From the NCBI GenBank assembly GCA_964590255.1, contig CAZPYA010000011.1:1-64000 (forward strand): DNA of 64,000 bases, given 5' to 3'. Made by a program: the position numbers and the translations under genes. The stretch comes from JAKIYB01 sp964590255. GTDB taxonomy: Bacteria > Armatimonadota > Hebobacteria > CAIYQO01. Each line of letters starts with the position of its first letter. Position 1 is the stretch's first letter. This document shows, piece after piece, positions 1-6,999 of this stretch. The notes under the pieces were generated by a model. That model was not told where the DNA came from and ran no database searches. It was given only the letters and a program-made list of their open reading frames with translations.

Positions 1-1
1 G

Positions 2-169
2 CAGCCCGGGTATCCGTGGGGCAAAGAGGCGCAGATCGTCGGCACCGTCGCCAACGCCGAAGCCAACGCCGCGTGCTGCATCTCCCTGCCGCTGTTCCCC
101 GAACTGACCCAGGACGAAATCGACTACACCATCGAGCAGGTGCTCGCCTGGTGCAAAGCCAACGACTAA
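2..169 (+). CDS. DegT/DnrJ/EryC1/StrS aminotransferase, C-terminal fragment
   Basis: This is the last 55 codons of a gene that begins before the window; the open frame runs from base 2 to a TAA. The visible tail (…CISLPLFPELTQDEIDYTIE…) matches the conserved C-terminus of PLP-dependent sugar aminotransferases of the DegT/DnrJ/EryC1/StrS family, where a 'SLPxFPxLT' stretch precedes the last helix. These enzymes transaminate keto-sugars for nucleotide-sugar or surface-glycan synthesis. The downstream Gfo/Idh/MocA gene is a common partner in such pathways. The catalytic lysine lies outside the window, so activity cannot be judged. Confidence 0.7.
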   Translation, partial: QPGYPWGKEAQIVGTVANAEANAACCISLPLFPELTQDEIDYTIEQVLAWCKAND

Positions 170-191
170 TTGAGGATTGCCCCTCACCGCT

Positions 192-223
192 TACCCCCTC
201 TCCGTGAGGAGAGGGGGTATTTT
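192..223 (+). terminator. Rho-independent terminator after the aminotransferase
   Basis: A perfect 12-bp stem (192-203 with 208-219) around the loop GTGA is followed by TTTT at 220-223. It lies 22 bases after the upstream stop codon. The stem sequence (CCCCTCTCC/GGAGAGGGG) belongs to the GC-rich intergenic repeat family seen elsewhere in the window. Confidence 0.75.
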
Positions 224-261
224 CCTGTCAGGCAAGCAATATTTGCGAAAGGACATCCGTC

Positions 262-1347
262 ATGAGTGATCGTGTGTATAAAGTCGTCGTCGTCGGCATG
301 GGCAAGCGCGGCAAGCATCATGCGTCGGCCTTCCATGCCAACCCCCGCTTTGAAGTAACAGGCATCTGCGATATCGACACCGCGCGCCTGGAATCCGCCG
401 CCGCCGATCTCGGCAACCCGAAGATCGGTACCGATGCCGCCGCGTTGACGGCAGGGCTTCGTCCCGACGTCTTTTGCTTCGCCACCATGCCGAATATCCG
501 CATCGACATGATCAAAATCGCTGTGGAGAACGGCGCGAAACTGATCGCCTTCGAGAAACCGATCGCGCTGACCACCACCGAAGCCCGCAAAGTAATGGCA
601 CTGGTGCGTGAGGCCGGCGTGAAGACGGTAGTGAGCCACCAGCACCGCTACGGCGAGCACTACCAGAAGGTGAAGGAGATCGTCGCCAGCGGCGCCATCG
701 GCCGCGTGCAGACCGTCTACGGCACCGCCACCGGCTGGATGATGCACATGATGACGCACATGATCGACTACATGAGCTGGTTCAACGGCAGCTACGAGGC
801 CGATTGGGTGATGGGCCAGGCCAGCGGCACCGGCAAGTTCAGCGACATCCACGCCTCGCCGGACTATGTGGCAGGCATCATCCAATACAGCAACGGCGTG
901 CGCGGCTACGTGGAGACCGGCGCCGGCGCCCCGGACGTGCCGGAAGTCGATTACTGGTGGCGCAAGTGCCGCATCGGCGCCAAGGGCACCGAAGGCTTCG
1001 CGGAAACGCTCACCGGCGGCGGTTGGCGCGCGGTGACGAAGGACGGCGTATTAAGCGGCCCCGGCTGCATGAACTACGACCTGGACATGCCCCCCTACAT
1101 CGCCGACATGGCGACGTGGCTGGATGACGCCGCCGCCGTGCACCCGTGCAACATCGAGAACGCTTACAAAGGCTTTGAGATGATGATGGGCATCTGCCGC
1201 TCGGTAGTGAGCCGCGGCCAGGTGGCGCTGCCGTTGGGCGACGGCCCGGCGGAAATCGACGCGCTGCAGGCGATTCTCCAAGGCACCCCTACGCTGCTGT
1301 CGATGGACGGCAACCTGAAGGAGTATCCGAACGGATCGGTGAAATAA
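262..1347 (+). CDS. Gfo/Idh/MocA family NAD(P)-dependent oxidoreductase
   Basis: This 361-residue protein starts with a Rossmann nucleotide-binding strand-turn-helix (VVVVGMGKRGKHH, about residues 8-20). The family's EKPIA motif follows near residue 98, and its lysine is the usual catalytic residue. A C-terminal alpha/beta substrate domain completes the fold. Family members oxidise or reduce sugars, inositols and sugar derivatives with NAD(P). The ATG at 262 is preceded by AAAGGA. The gene stands between two terminators and may be transcribed alone. The exact substrate cannot be read from sequence. Confidence 0.88.
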   Translation: MSDRVYKVVVVGMGKRGKHHASAFHANPRFEVTGICDIDTARLESAAADLGNPKIGTDAAALTAGLRPDVFCFATMPNIRIDMIKIAVENGAKLIAFEKPIALTTTEARKVMALVREAGVKTVVSHQHRYGEHYQKVKEIVASGAIGRVQTVYGTATGWMMHMMTHMIDYMSWFNGSYEADWVMGQASGTGKFSDIHASPDYVAGIIQYSNGVRGYVETGAGAPDVPEVDYWWRKCRIGAKGTEGFAETLTGGGWRAVTKDGVLSGPGCMNYDLDMPPYIADMATWLDDAAAVHPCNIENAYKGFEMMMGICRSVVSRGQVALPLGDGPAEIDALQAILQGTPTLLSMDGNLKEYPNGSVK

Positions 1348-1372
1348 CCCGTCTGGTCAATCGTCTCTTCCC

Positions 1373-1409
1373 CACCCTCCCCCTGCGCAGGCAGGGGGAG
1401 GGTGTTTTT
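1373..1409 (+). terminator. Rho-independent terminator after the oxidoreductase
   Basis: A perfect 14-bp stem (1373-1386 with 1391-1404) with a GCAG loop is followed by TTTTT at 1405-1409. It starts 26 bases after the oxidoreductase stop codon. Confidence 0.85.
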
Positions 1410-1483
1410 GTTCGACTTTCTGCATGCACCGGCCGGCGCGCCTCCGCTACTATTCCAGAAACTGACCGTGAAAGGAGCGGACT

Positions 1484-2128
1484 ATGGCGTTGATGGCGAA
1501 GGAGTTTGCCTCAGTGCAGGGGGTGGAAGGGTTATCGCAGCGGCAACAGGAGGAACATTATTCGCTGTATAAGGGCTACATCACCAAGGTGAACGAGCTG
1601 ACGGCGAAACTGGGGCAGATCGACGTGAGTAAAGGGAACGCGACGTATGCCGACGTGCGCGAGGTAAAAATCGAGCTGGCCTTCGCGTTGAACGCAGTGA
1701 AGAGCCATGAACTGTATTTCGGCGCGCTACAGCGCGGCGCGGGTGGCATGCCTTCCGGGAAGACGGCAGAATATATCGACCGCGACTTCGGCGGGTTCGA
1801 CCACTTTCGCGCGGAGATGACCGGGACGGTGATGAGCGCGCGCGGCTGGGCCTGGCTGGCCTATGACCGCTTCGATGAGCGGCTGCACATCTACCTCGGC
1901 GACACCCACCACACCTACCCCATATGGGACGCCGCCCCCATCTTCGCGTTCGATGCCTACGAGCATGCCTATTTCATGGACTATGGCACCGCGCGGGCGA
2001 AGTTCATCGACGCCGTCTTCAACAACCTCGACTGGGCGTTCATCGAGGAGCGCCTGCAATGCGCCTTGCGCGGCGAGGCGGTGACGAAAGCGACCTGGGA
2101 GCCGGGCACGAGTTCGATGGCGGCATAG
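1484..2128 (+). CDS. Fe/Mn-family superoxide dismutase
   Basis: At 214 residues it has the usual length of iron/manganese superoxide dismutases, which convert superoxide to hydrogen peroxide and oxygen. The four metal ligands are recognisable: a His in the N-terminal helix (…QQEEHYSLY), a His in KSHELYF, and the Asp and His of FAFDAYEHAYFMDY, the counterpart of the canonical DVWEHAYYLDY. The Trp of DVWEH is Ala-Tyr here, so it is a divergent member and Fe versus Mn preference cannot be assigned. The ATG at 1484 follows AAAGGAG. No signal peptide is present, so it is cytoplasmic. Confidence 0.85.
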   Translation: MALMAKEFASVQGVEGLSQRQQEEHYSLYKGYITKVNELTAKLGQIDVSKGNATYADVREVKIELAFALNAVKSHELYFGALQRGAGGMPSGKTAEYIDRDFGGFDHFRAEMTGTVMSARGWAWLAYDRFDERLHIYLGDTHHTYPIWDAAPIFAFDAYEHAYFMDYGTARAKFIDAVFNNLDWAFIEERLQCALRGEAVTKATWEPGTSSMAA

Positions 2129-2153
2129 ACACACTCCACCATTCCTACACACA

Positions 2154-2182
2154 CTCCCCCTCCCCATCTAGGGGAGGGGGAG
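2154..2182. repeat. GC-rich hairpin repeat upstream of the pyr promoter
   Basis: A perfect 12-bp stem (2154-2165 with 2171-2182) around ATCTA, with no T-tract, is followed by a GGGGGGAGAGGTGAG tail. It matches the layout of other copies of the recurrent C-rich/G-rich intergenic repeat near 10.6, 12.3, 25.6 and 32.0 kb. Confidence 0.6.
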
Positions 2183-2210
2183 GGGGGAGAGGTGAGACCC
2201 GGTCACACCC

Positions 2211-2239
2211 TTGACGCCATCCGCCCCCGCTGATATAAT
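2211..2239 (+). promoter_or_regulatory. Sigma-70-type promoter of the pyr operon
   Basis: TTGACG at 2211-2216 and a perfect TATAAT at 2234-2239 are separated by 17 bp, with a TGA extension immediately before the -10. Transcription would begin near 2246, about 16 bases before the PyrR-binding loop. Confidence 0.85.
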
Positions 2240-2261
2240 TCATCGACACCCAACCTTTTAA

Positions 2262-2359
2262 CTTGCAGTCCTGTGAGGCTGCGAAGGGTAGGATATGATG
2301 GCAGCACCACAACTATATGCGGGGCCTTCTCGATGAGCATCTCTCGGGAAGGTTTTTTT
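2262..2359 (+). promoter_or_regulatory. PyrR-dependent attenuator (binding loop plus terminator)
   Basis: The loop AGTCCTGTGAGGCT (2267-2280) fits the PyrR consensus ARUCCNGNGAGGYU and is closed by a GCAG/CTGC stem with a lower TT/GA extension. A terminator follows: stem 2325-2333 with 2344-2352, then seven T residues at 2353-2359. GAAGG at 2283-2287 can pair either with the loop's lower stem or with CCTTC of the terminator, which provides an antiterminator. In the family mechanism, UMP-bound PyrR stabilises the loop so that the terminator forms when pyrimidines are plentiful. The terminator ends directly at the pyrR GTG. Confidence 0.9.
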
Positions 2360-2917
2360 GTGCCTGCCGAAGAGCGGCAGATCCTCGATGAGGCGGATAT
2401 GCGCCGGGCGGTGACGCGCGTGGCGCACGAGATCATTGAGCGTAACCGCGGCGTGGACGATCTCGTGCTGGTCGGCATCCACACCCGCGGGGTGCCGTTG
2501 GCGCGCCGGTTGGCTGCGCTCATCGCCCGTTTTGAAAACAGCGACGTGCCGGTGGGCGAACTGGACATCTCCATGCATCGCGACGACGCCGGCATTAATC
2601 CCGTGGCTGCGTCGCTGCCCACCGCCATCCCCATACCGCTCACCGACCGCCGCGTGGTGCTGGTGGACGACGTCATCTACACCGGCCGCACTATCCGCGC
2701 CGCCATGGACGCGCTGGTCGAGCATGGCCGTCCGGCTTGCATCCAGCTCGCGGTGCTCATCGACCGCGGCCACCGCGAACTACCCATCCGCCCCGATTAC
2801 GTCGGGAAAAACATTCCCACCGCCCATGCCGAGCGCGTCCTCGTCTGCCTCTCCGAGGTGGATAACATCGACAAAGTCGGCGTGGTGCGGTTGGCGCCAC
2901 AGGAGGCAACGCTATGA
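2360..2917 (+). CDS. pyrR: PyrR, pyrimidine operon attenuator / uracil phosphoribosyltransferase
   Basis: This 185-residue bifunctional protein binds the pyr leader RNA in response to UMP/UTP and can have uracil phosphoribosyltransferase activity. The PRPP-binding signature VVLVDDVIYTGRTIRAA is intact. I choose the GTG at 2360 because the protein then begins a few residues before the conserved ILDEADMRRA…RVAHEIIERN block, as in Bacillus PyrR. An ATG at 2333 in the same frame sits inside the terminator stem and is less likely. The Shine-Dalgarno would be AAGG at 2349-2352, inside the terminator's 3' arm. The gene overlaps pyrB by ATGA. Confidence 0.93.
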   Translation: MPAEERQILDEADMRRAVTRVAHEIIERNRGVDDLVLVGIHTRGVPLARRLAALIARFENSDVPVGELDISMHRDDAGINPVAASLPTAIPIPLTDRRVVLVDDVIYTGRTIRAAMDALVEHGRPACIQLAVLIDRGHRELPIRPDYVGKNIPTAHAERVLVCLSEVDNIDKVGVVRLAPQEATL

Positions 2918-4008
2918 CCGGACTGGACCTGATCTCCATCCGCGATCTCTCTAACACGGCCATCGAGAGCCTCTTCGAGGTGGCATCGAGCTTCAACGGC
3001 ACCCGCGCGCGGTTGAGCCTGGCGAAGGACGCCATCCTCACCACTCTCTTCTACGAACCGAGCACGCGCACGCGCATGTCCTTCGAGGCGGCGATGCTGC
3101 GGCTGGGCGGGCAAGTCATCTCCATGGCCGACCCCAACGCCTCCTCCGCCGCCAAAGGGGAGACGCTGGCAGACACCGTGCGCATCGTGGAAAGCTATGC
3201 TGACATCATCGCGCTGCGCCACCCCAAAGAAGGTGCGGCGAAGCTGGCCGCCGAGTTCTGCGCCGTACCGGTGATCAACGGCGGCGACGGCGCGCGCGAG
3301 CACCCCACGCAAACGCTGCTCGATCTGTATACCATCTACCGCGAGAAGGGCCGCATCGCCGGCGTCACTGTGGCGCTGTGCGGCGACCTGAAGCACGGGC
3401 GCACCGTCCATTCCCTCGCCCAGGGGCTGGCGCGCTTCGGTGCCCGCGTAGTCTGTATCGCCCCGCCGGGGTTGGAGCTGCCCGCCGACTTGCGGGCGAT
3501 GCTCGCTGCCCAGCATGGGCTGACTTGCGAACACGCCGAGTCGCTGGAGTCGCCGCTGCTGGCCGAATGCGACGTGCTTTACGTCACGCGTCTGCAGAAG
3601 GAACGCTTCGCCGACCCGCTGGAGTTCGAGCAGATGCGCTCCTCCTACATGGTGTCCCGCGACACCCTCACCCGCGCCCGCGAGGACGCCATCGTGCTGC
3701 ACCCGCTGCCGCGCGTGGATGAGCTCGATTACTCGCTGGACGGTGATCCCCGCGCCGCCTATTTCCGCCAGGCCGCCTACGGCGTGCCCGTGCGCATGGC
3801 GCTCATCGCCGCCCTGCTCCGCCTCGTACCGATCGCCGACCTGCACCCCGGCGCCGACTCCCCCACCCTGGCTCCGGGCTTCACCTGCGACAACCGCCGC
3901 TGCATCACCCACACCGAACGCGGCATCCCCACCGCCACCACCAAACTCGCCGACGGCGCCCTCCGCTGCGCATATTGCGAAGCGGTGCAGGAGGAGGTGG
4001 CGGTATGA
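2914..4008 (+). CDS. pyrB: Aspartate carbamoyltransferase with fused PyrI-type zinc domain
   Basis: It catalyses carbamoyl phosphate plus aspartate to carbamoyl aspartate. The carbamoyl-phosphate loop YEPSTRTRMSFE is near residue 47, HPTQTLLDLY near residue 130 and the HPLPRVDE loop near residue 253. The protein has 364 residues, about 55 more than a plain catalytic chain. The extra tail carries Cys325-x4-Cys330-x21-Cys352-x2-Cys355, closely resembling the zinc-binding half of E. coli PyrI (CIxHxE and RCxYCE patterns). The allosteric nucleotide-binding half of PyrI is absent. The gene is coupled to pyrR and pyrC by ATGA overlaps on both sides. Confidence 0.93.
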   Translation: MTGLDLISIRDLSNTAIESLFEVASSFNGTRARLSLAKDAILTTLFYEPSTRTRMSFEAAMLRLGGQVISMADPNASSAAKGETLADTVRIVESYADIIALRHPKEGAAKLAAEFCAVPVINGGDGAREHPTQTLLDLYTIYREKGRIAGVTVALCGDLKHGRTVHSLAQGLARFGARVVCIAPPGLELPADLRAMLAAQHGLTCEHAESLESPLLAECDVLYVTRLQKERFADPLEFEQMRSSYMVSRDTLTRAREDAIVLHPLPRVDELDYSLDGDPRAAYFRQAAYGVPVRMALIAALLRLVPIADLHPGADSPTLAPGFTCDNRRCITHTERGIPTATTKLADGALRCAYCEAVQEEVAV

Positions 4009-5321
4009 GTGGGGTGCTTGTAAAGAATATAGAATATCGGGGTGAGGTGGGCGATCTATTCACAGATGGTCGTTCCATAACTGTCGATACTACTCGAATA
4101 CCAGCAGATGCCAAGATTATCGAAGGCAATGGCCTTGTCGCTGTCCCTGCGTTCGTCGACGGTCACGTACACTTCCGAGACCCAGGATTAACCGATAAAG
4201 AAGATCTGCTATCGGGTGCGCGTGCAGCCGCAGCGGGTGGTTACTGCACGGTCAATTGTGAGCCGAACACGCGTCCGGTTATCGATTCACTCGAATCCGT
4301 ACAGCGCTTTTATGCCCGACTGAATACGCTTGGCATTCCCATCTCTGTGACGACGAAAGCGGCATTAACCCTTGGGCAAGGCGGTAGAGAGTTTACCGAC
4401 ATCGACACCTTGAGGAAATACGTTGACGTCTTCAGTGATGATGGCGAGCCGTTGTTGAGCCAAAAGTTATTGACAAAGGCTTTTTCGAAACTGGCTCCCT
4501 ATCAAGCCTATTTGTCGGCCCATTGCGAAGAGACACCACGGGTATCAGAACGGGTGTCAGCCGCTCTCGGTGCTGGTATTCCATACCAGCGCGAAGCCGA
4601 TATTGTCCGCCTACATATCGATGCACTTGAACAGGCTGACCAAAATGCGTTCCTAAATGGAAAGTTAAGGGTTCAACACATTAGCCTTGCAGAGAGCCTA
4701 GGATTGATACTGGATGCAAATCGGCGCCATCGCGAGCGTTTCATTGCACTACATGGATTGCCAGGAGATCCGCGCCAGCTCAACCGACGAAGCCCATTCG
4801 TCTACAGCGAAGTGACACCACACCATCTTTTGCTGTGTAAGGACGATATTCCACAGCGGGCGGATGGACCTGATGCAAATTGGAAAATGAACCCACCGCT
4901 GCGCAGTCGAGAAGACATGTCAGCTATGCGCAAAGCGTTGGCCGATGGACTTATCGATTTCATAGCAACGGACCATGCACCGCACACACCTGCCGAGAAG
5001 GCACGCTCTTGGAATGAAGCACCATTCGGTGTTATCGGTCTCGAGACAGCTTTCGGGGTATGCATGTCTCTCGTGCATGCGGGTGAGCTGGCATTTGATC
5101 GCTTAATTCATGCAATGACATCCTCACCATTCGCGTATGACTCAACCGCATCAGTAAATCTCACCCTCGTCGACCCCAACCACGTCTGGACTGTTGACCC
5201 CGACAAATTCTATTCCAAATCGCGCAACTGCCCCTTTGCCGGGATGACGTTCAAGGGGAAGCCGATGTATACCATCGCCGGGGGTCGGGTGGTGATGGCC
5301 GAGGGTGAAGTGTTGTTTTAG
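4005..5321 (+). CDS. pyrC: Dihydroorotase, class I
   Basis: This 438-residue cyclic amidohydrolase interconverts carbamoyl aspartate and dihydroorotate. HVHFRDPG (metal-binding HxH) lies near residue 60, the class I FSDDG loop in the middle, and KMNPPLR and TDHAPHT in the C-terminal half. The ATG at 4005 overlaps the pyrB stop, and a slightly longer frame upstream lies inside pyrB. From about 4010 to 5160 the base composition falls sharply (29/60 G+C in 4081-4140 against 43/60 in 3361-3420 of pyrB) and then recovers for the last 50 codons. The stop codon abuts the inverted repeat of the next element. Confidence 0.92.
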   Translation: MSGVLVKNIEYRGEVGDLFTDGRSITVDTTRIPADAKIIEGNGLVAVPAFVDGHVHFRDPGLTDKEDLLSGARAAAAGGYCTVNCEPNTRPVIDSLESVQRFYARLNTLGIPISVTTKAALTLGQGGREFTDIDTLRKYVDVFSDDGEPLLSQKLLTKAFSKLAPYQAYLSAHCEETPRVSERVSAALGAGIPYQREADIVRLHIDALEQADQNAFLNGKLRVQHISLAESLGLILDANRRHRERFIALHGLPGDPRQLNRRSPFVYSEVTPHHLLLCKDDIPQRADGPDANWKMNPPLRSREDMSAMRKALADGLIDFIATDHAPHTPAEKARSWNEAPFGVIGLETAFGVCMSLVHAGELAFDRLIHAMTSSPFAYDSTASVNLTLVDPNHVWTVDPDKFYSKSRNCPFAGMTFKGKPMYTIAGGRVVMAEGEVLF

Positions 5322-5785
5322 TTCCTGGTTCTTTGTTCCTGGTTCTTTGTGGGAGATGCGGATGTGATGGCAACGATTACGAGATTTGAGGAGATTGAAG
5401 CTTGGAAGAAAGCTCGTGAGTTGACCAGTGCCATTTACCTGCTCACGGCCGAGGGAGCATTTGCCAGAGACTTCGGCTTGCGCGATCAGATACGACGCGC
5501 TGCCGTATCAGTCATGTCAAATATCGCGGAAGGCTTTGAACGGGACGGCAACAAGGAATTTCGGCAGTTTCTGTCGTTGGCCAAAGGATCGCTCGGAGAA
5601 GTGCAGTCACAGTTATACGTTGCGCTCGACGTGCAATATATCGATCAAGCGCAATTCGAGACCACCATGAGTCTCGCGGCAGATACCGGTCGCCTCATCG
5701 GAGGCATGCTCCGCTATCTAGCCAATACCGATCGACAAGGCTACAAATTCCGCTAACAAGGAACCAGGAACCAGGAACCAGGAAC
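5321..5785. mobile_element. Putative 465-bp inverted-repeat element carrying a four-helix-bundle gene
   Basis: The left end 5321-5350 and the right end 5756-5785 are inverted repeats of 30 bp that match at 27 positions by hand alignment. Each is built of tandem GTTCCTGGTTC / GAACCAGGAAC units. They enclose exactly one gene and sit between the pyrC stop (5319-5321) and the carA start (5791). The right repeat also supplies the purine-rich sequence before the carA ATG. No transposase is inside, so mobilisation in trans is inferred. Confidence 0.55.
5367..5756 (+). CDS. Four-helix bundle protein (S23/23S intervening-sequence family)
   Basis: This 129-residue protein shows the family hallmarks: FEEIEAWKKARELTSAIY at the N-terminus, FGLRDQIRRAAVSVMSNIAEGFER in the middle (the highly conserved 'RxAxSvxsNIAEG' stretch) and a helical C-terminus. 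Proteins of this family were first noticed in intervening sequences of 23S rRNA genes and also occur singly in many genomes. The molecular role is unknown. The ATG at 5367 follows GGGAG. Its location inside a biosynthetic operon, flanked by inverted repeats, suggests an inserted passenger rather than a pyrimidine gene. Confidence 0.85.
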   Translation: MATITRFEEIEAWKKARELTSAIYLLTAEGAFARDFGLRDQIRRAAVSVMSNIAEGFERDGNKEFRQFLSLAKGSLGEVQSQLYVALDVQYIDQAQFETTMSLAADTGRLIGGMLRYLANTDRQGYKFR

Positions 5786-5790
5786 TAACC

Positions 5791-6933
5791 ATGAACGCAA
5801 AACTTGTATTGAGTGACGGCACCGTCTTTTCCGGCTCCTCCATCGGGGCGCCGGTGACCCGTGTCGGCGAGGTAGTCTTCAATACCTCGATGACCGGGTA
5901 TCAAGAGATGTTGACGGACCCGAGTTATCGGGGGCAGATCCTCACCCTCACCTACCCGATCATCGGCAACTACGGGGTGATGGACGAGGATTGGGAGAGC
6001 GGCGATATTCAGGTGCGCGGCTTCGTGGTGAAGCAACTGTGCGACGCGCACAGCAACTGGCGCAGCACCGGCGCGCTGGACGCGTTCCTGAAGGAGCGCG
6101 GCGTGCCGGGCATCGCCGGGGTGGATACACGCATGCTCACCCGCATCATCCGCTCGCACGGCGTGATGATGGGCGCGTTGAGCGGCGAAGACCTGTCGGT
6201 AGAAGAACTGCAGGCGCGCATCGCCGCCGAACCAAACTACGGCGCCAACGATTTTGTGAAAGAAGTGAGCGGCGGGCGCACCTACCCGTGGACAGAGACA
6301 GTGCAGGCGCCCTACGATGCGATGAAGCGTTTCCAGGCATCGGAGCCGCTGCGCGTGACGGTGGTGGACTACGGCGTGAAGCGCAACATCCTGCGCCTGC
6401 TGGCCACCCGCGGCTGCACGGTGCGCGTGGTACCGTGCGACGCGCCGGCGTCGGTGATATTGGAGGGCAATCCGGACGGCGTGGTCTTCTCGCCCGGCCC
6501 CGGCGACCCGGCGATGCTTGAGTATGCCTGCACGAGCATGAAAAAGGTGGTGACGACCGGCGTGCCGATCCTGGGCATCTGCCTGGGGCACCAGTTGATG
6601 GCCCACGCCTTCGGCGGGCGCACCTTTAAATTAAAGTTCGGGCACCGCGGCAGCAACCACCCGGTAAAGGACCTGGTGCGCCAGGGCAAAGTGCATATCA
6701 CCGCGCAGAACCACGGCTACGCGGTGGACGGCGACAGCATCGCCGGCAGCGGCCTGCAGGTGTCGCACGTCAACCTGAACGACGGCACGGTGGAAGGGAT
6801 GGTGCATCGGATGCTGCCCATCATGACTATGCAGTTCCACCCCGAGGCCAGCGGCGGCCCGCGCGACACGGAATATATGTTCGACGAGTATGTGCGCCTG
6901 GTTGCTGAAACGAAGGCGAAAATGACCGCGTAA
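5791..6933 (+). CDS. carA: Carbamoyl-phosphate synthase small (glutaminase) subunit
   Basis: This 380-residue subunit hydrolyses glutamine and channels ammonia to CarB. The class I amidotransferase domain has the nucleophile Cys264 in GICLGHQ and the His350/Glu352 pair in FHPEASGGPRDT. The N-terminal CPSase_sm domain (SMTGYQEMLTDPSYRGQI) is complete. The ATG at 5791 follows GGAACCAGGAAC, part of the flanking inverted repeat, so the inserted element apparently provides the translation signal. Confidence 0.95.
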   Translation: MNAKLVLSDGTVFSGSSIGAPVTRVGEVVFNTSMTGYQEMLTDPSYRGQILTLTYPIIGNYGVMDEDWESGDIQVRGFVVKQLCDAHSNWRSTGALDAFLKERGVPGIAGVDTRMLTRIIRSHGVMMGALSGEDLSVEELQARIAAEPNYGANDFVKEVSGGRTYPWTETVQAPYDAMKRFQASEPLRVTVVDYGVKRNILRLLATRGCTVRVVPCDAPASVILEGNPDGVVFSPGPGDPAMLEYACTSMKKVVTTGVPILGICLGHQLMAHAFGGRTFKLKFGHRGSNHPVKDLVRQGKVHITAQNHGYAVDGDSIAGSGLQVSHVNLNDGTVEGMVHRMLPIMTMQFHPEASGGPRDTEYMFDEYVRLVAETKAKMTA

Positions 6934-6944
6934 CCAGAAAATGT

Positions 6945-6993
6945 CAGCCGGCTTCAGCCGGCTGGCCCATATCAGACCCCGGCTTGAGCCGGG
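6945..6993. repeat. Two adjacent short palindromes downstream of carA
   Basis: CAGCCGGCT tc AGCCGGCTG (6945-6964) and CCCGGCT tg AGCCGGG (6978-6993) lie in the 66-base gap before the next gene. Neither has a T-tract, so they may be RNA-processing or repeat sequences rather than terminators. Confidence 0.5.
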
Positions 6994-6999
6994 ATCCAA

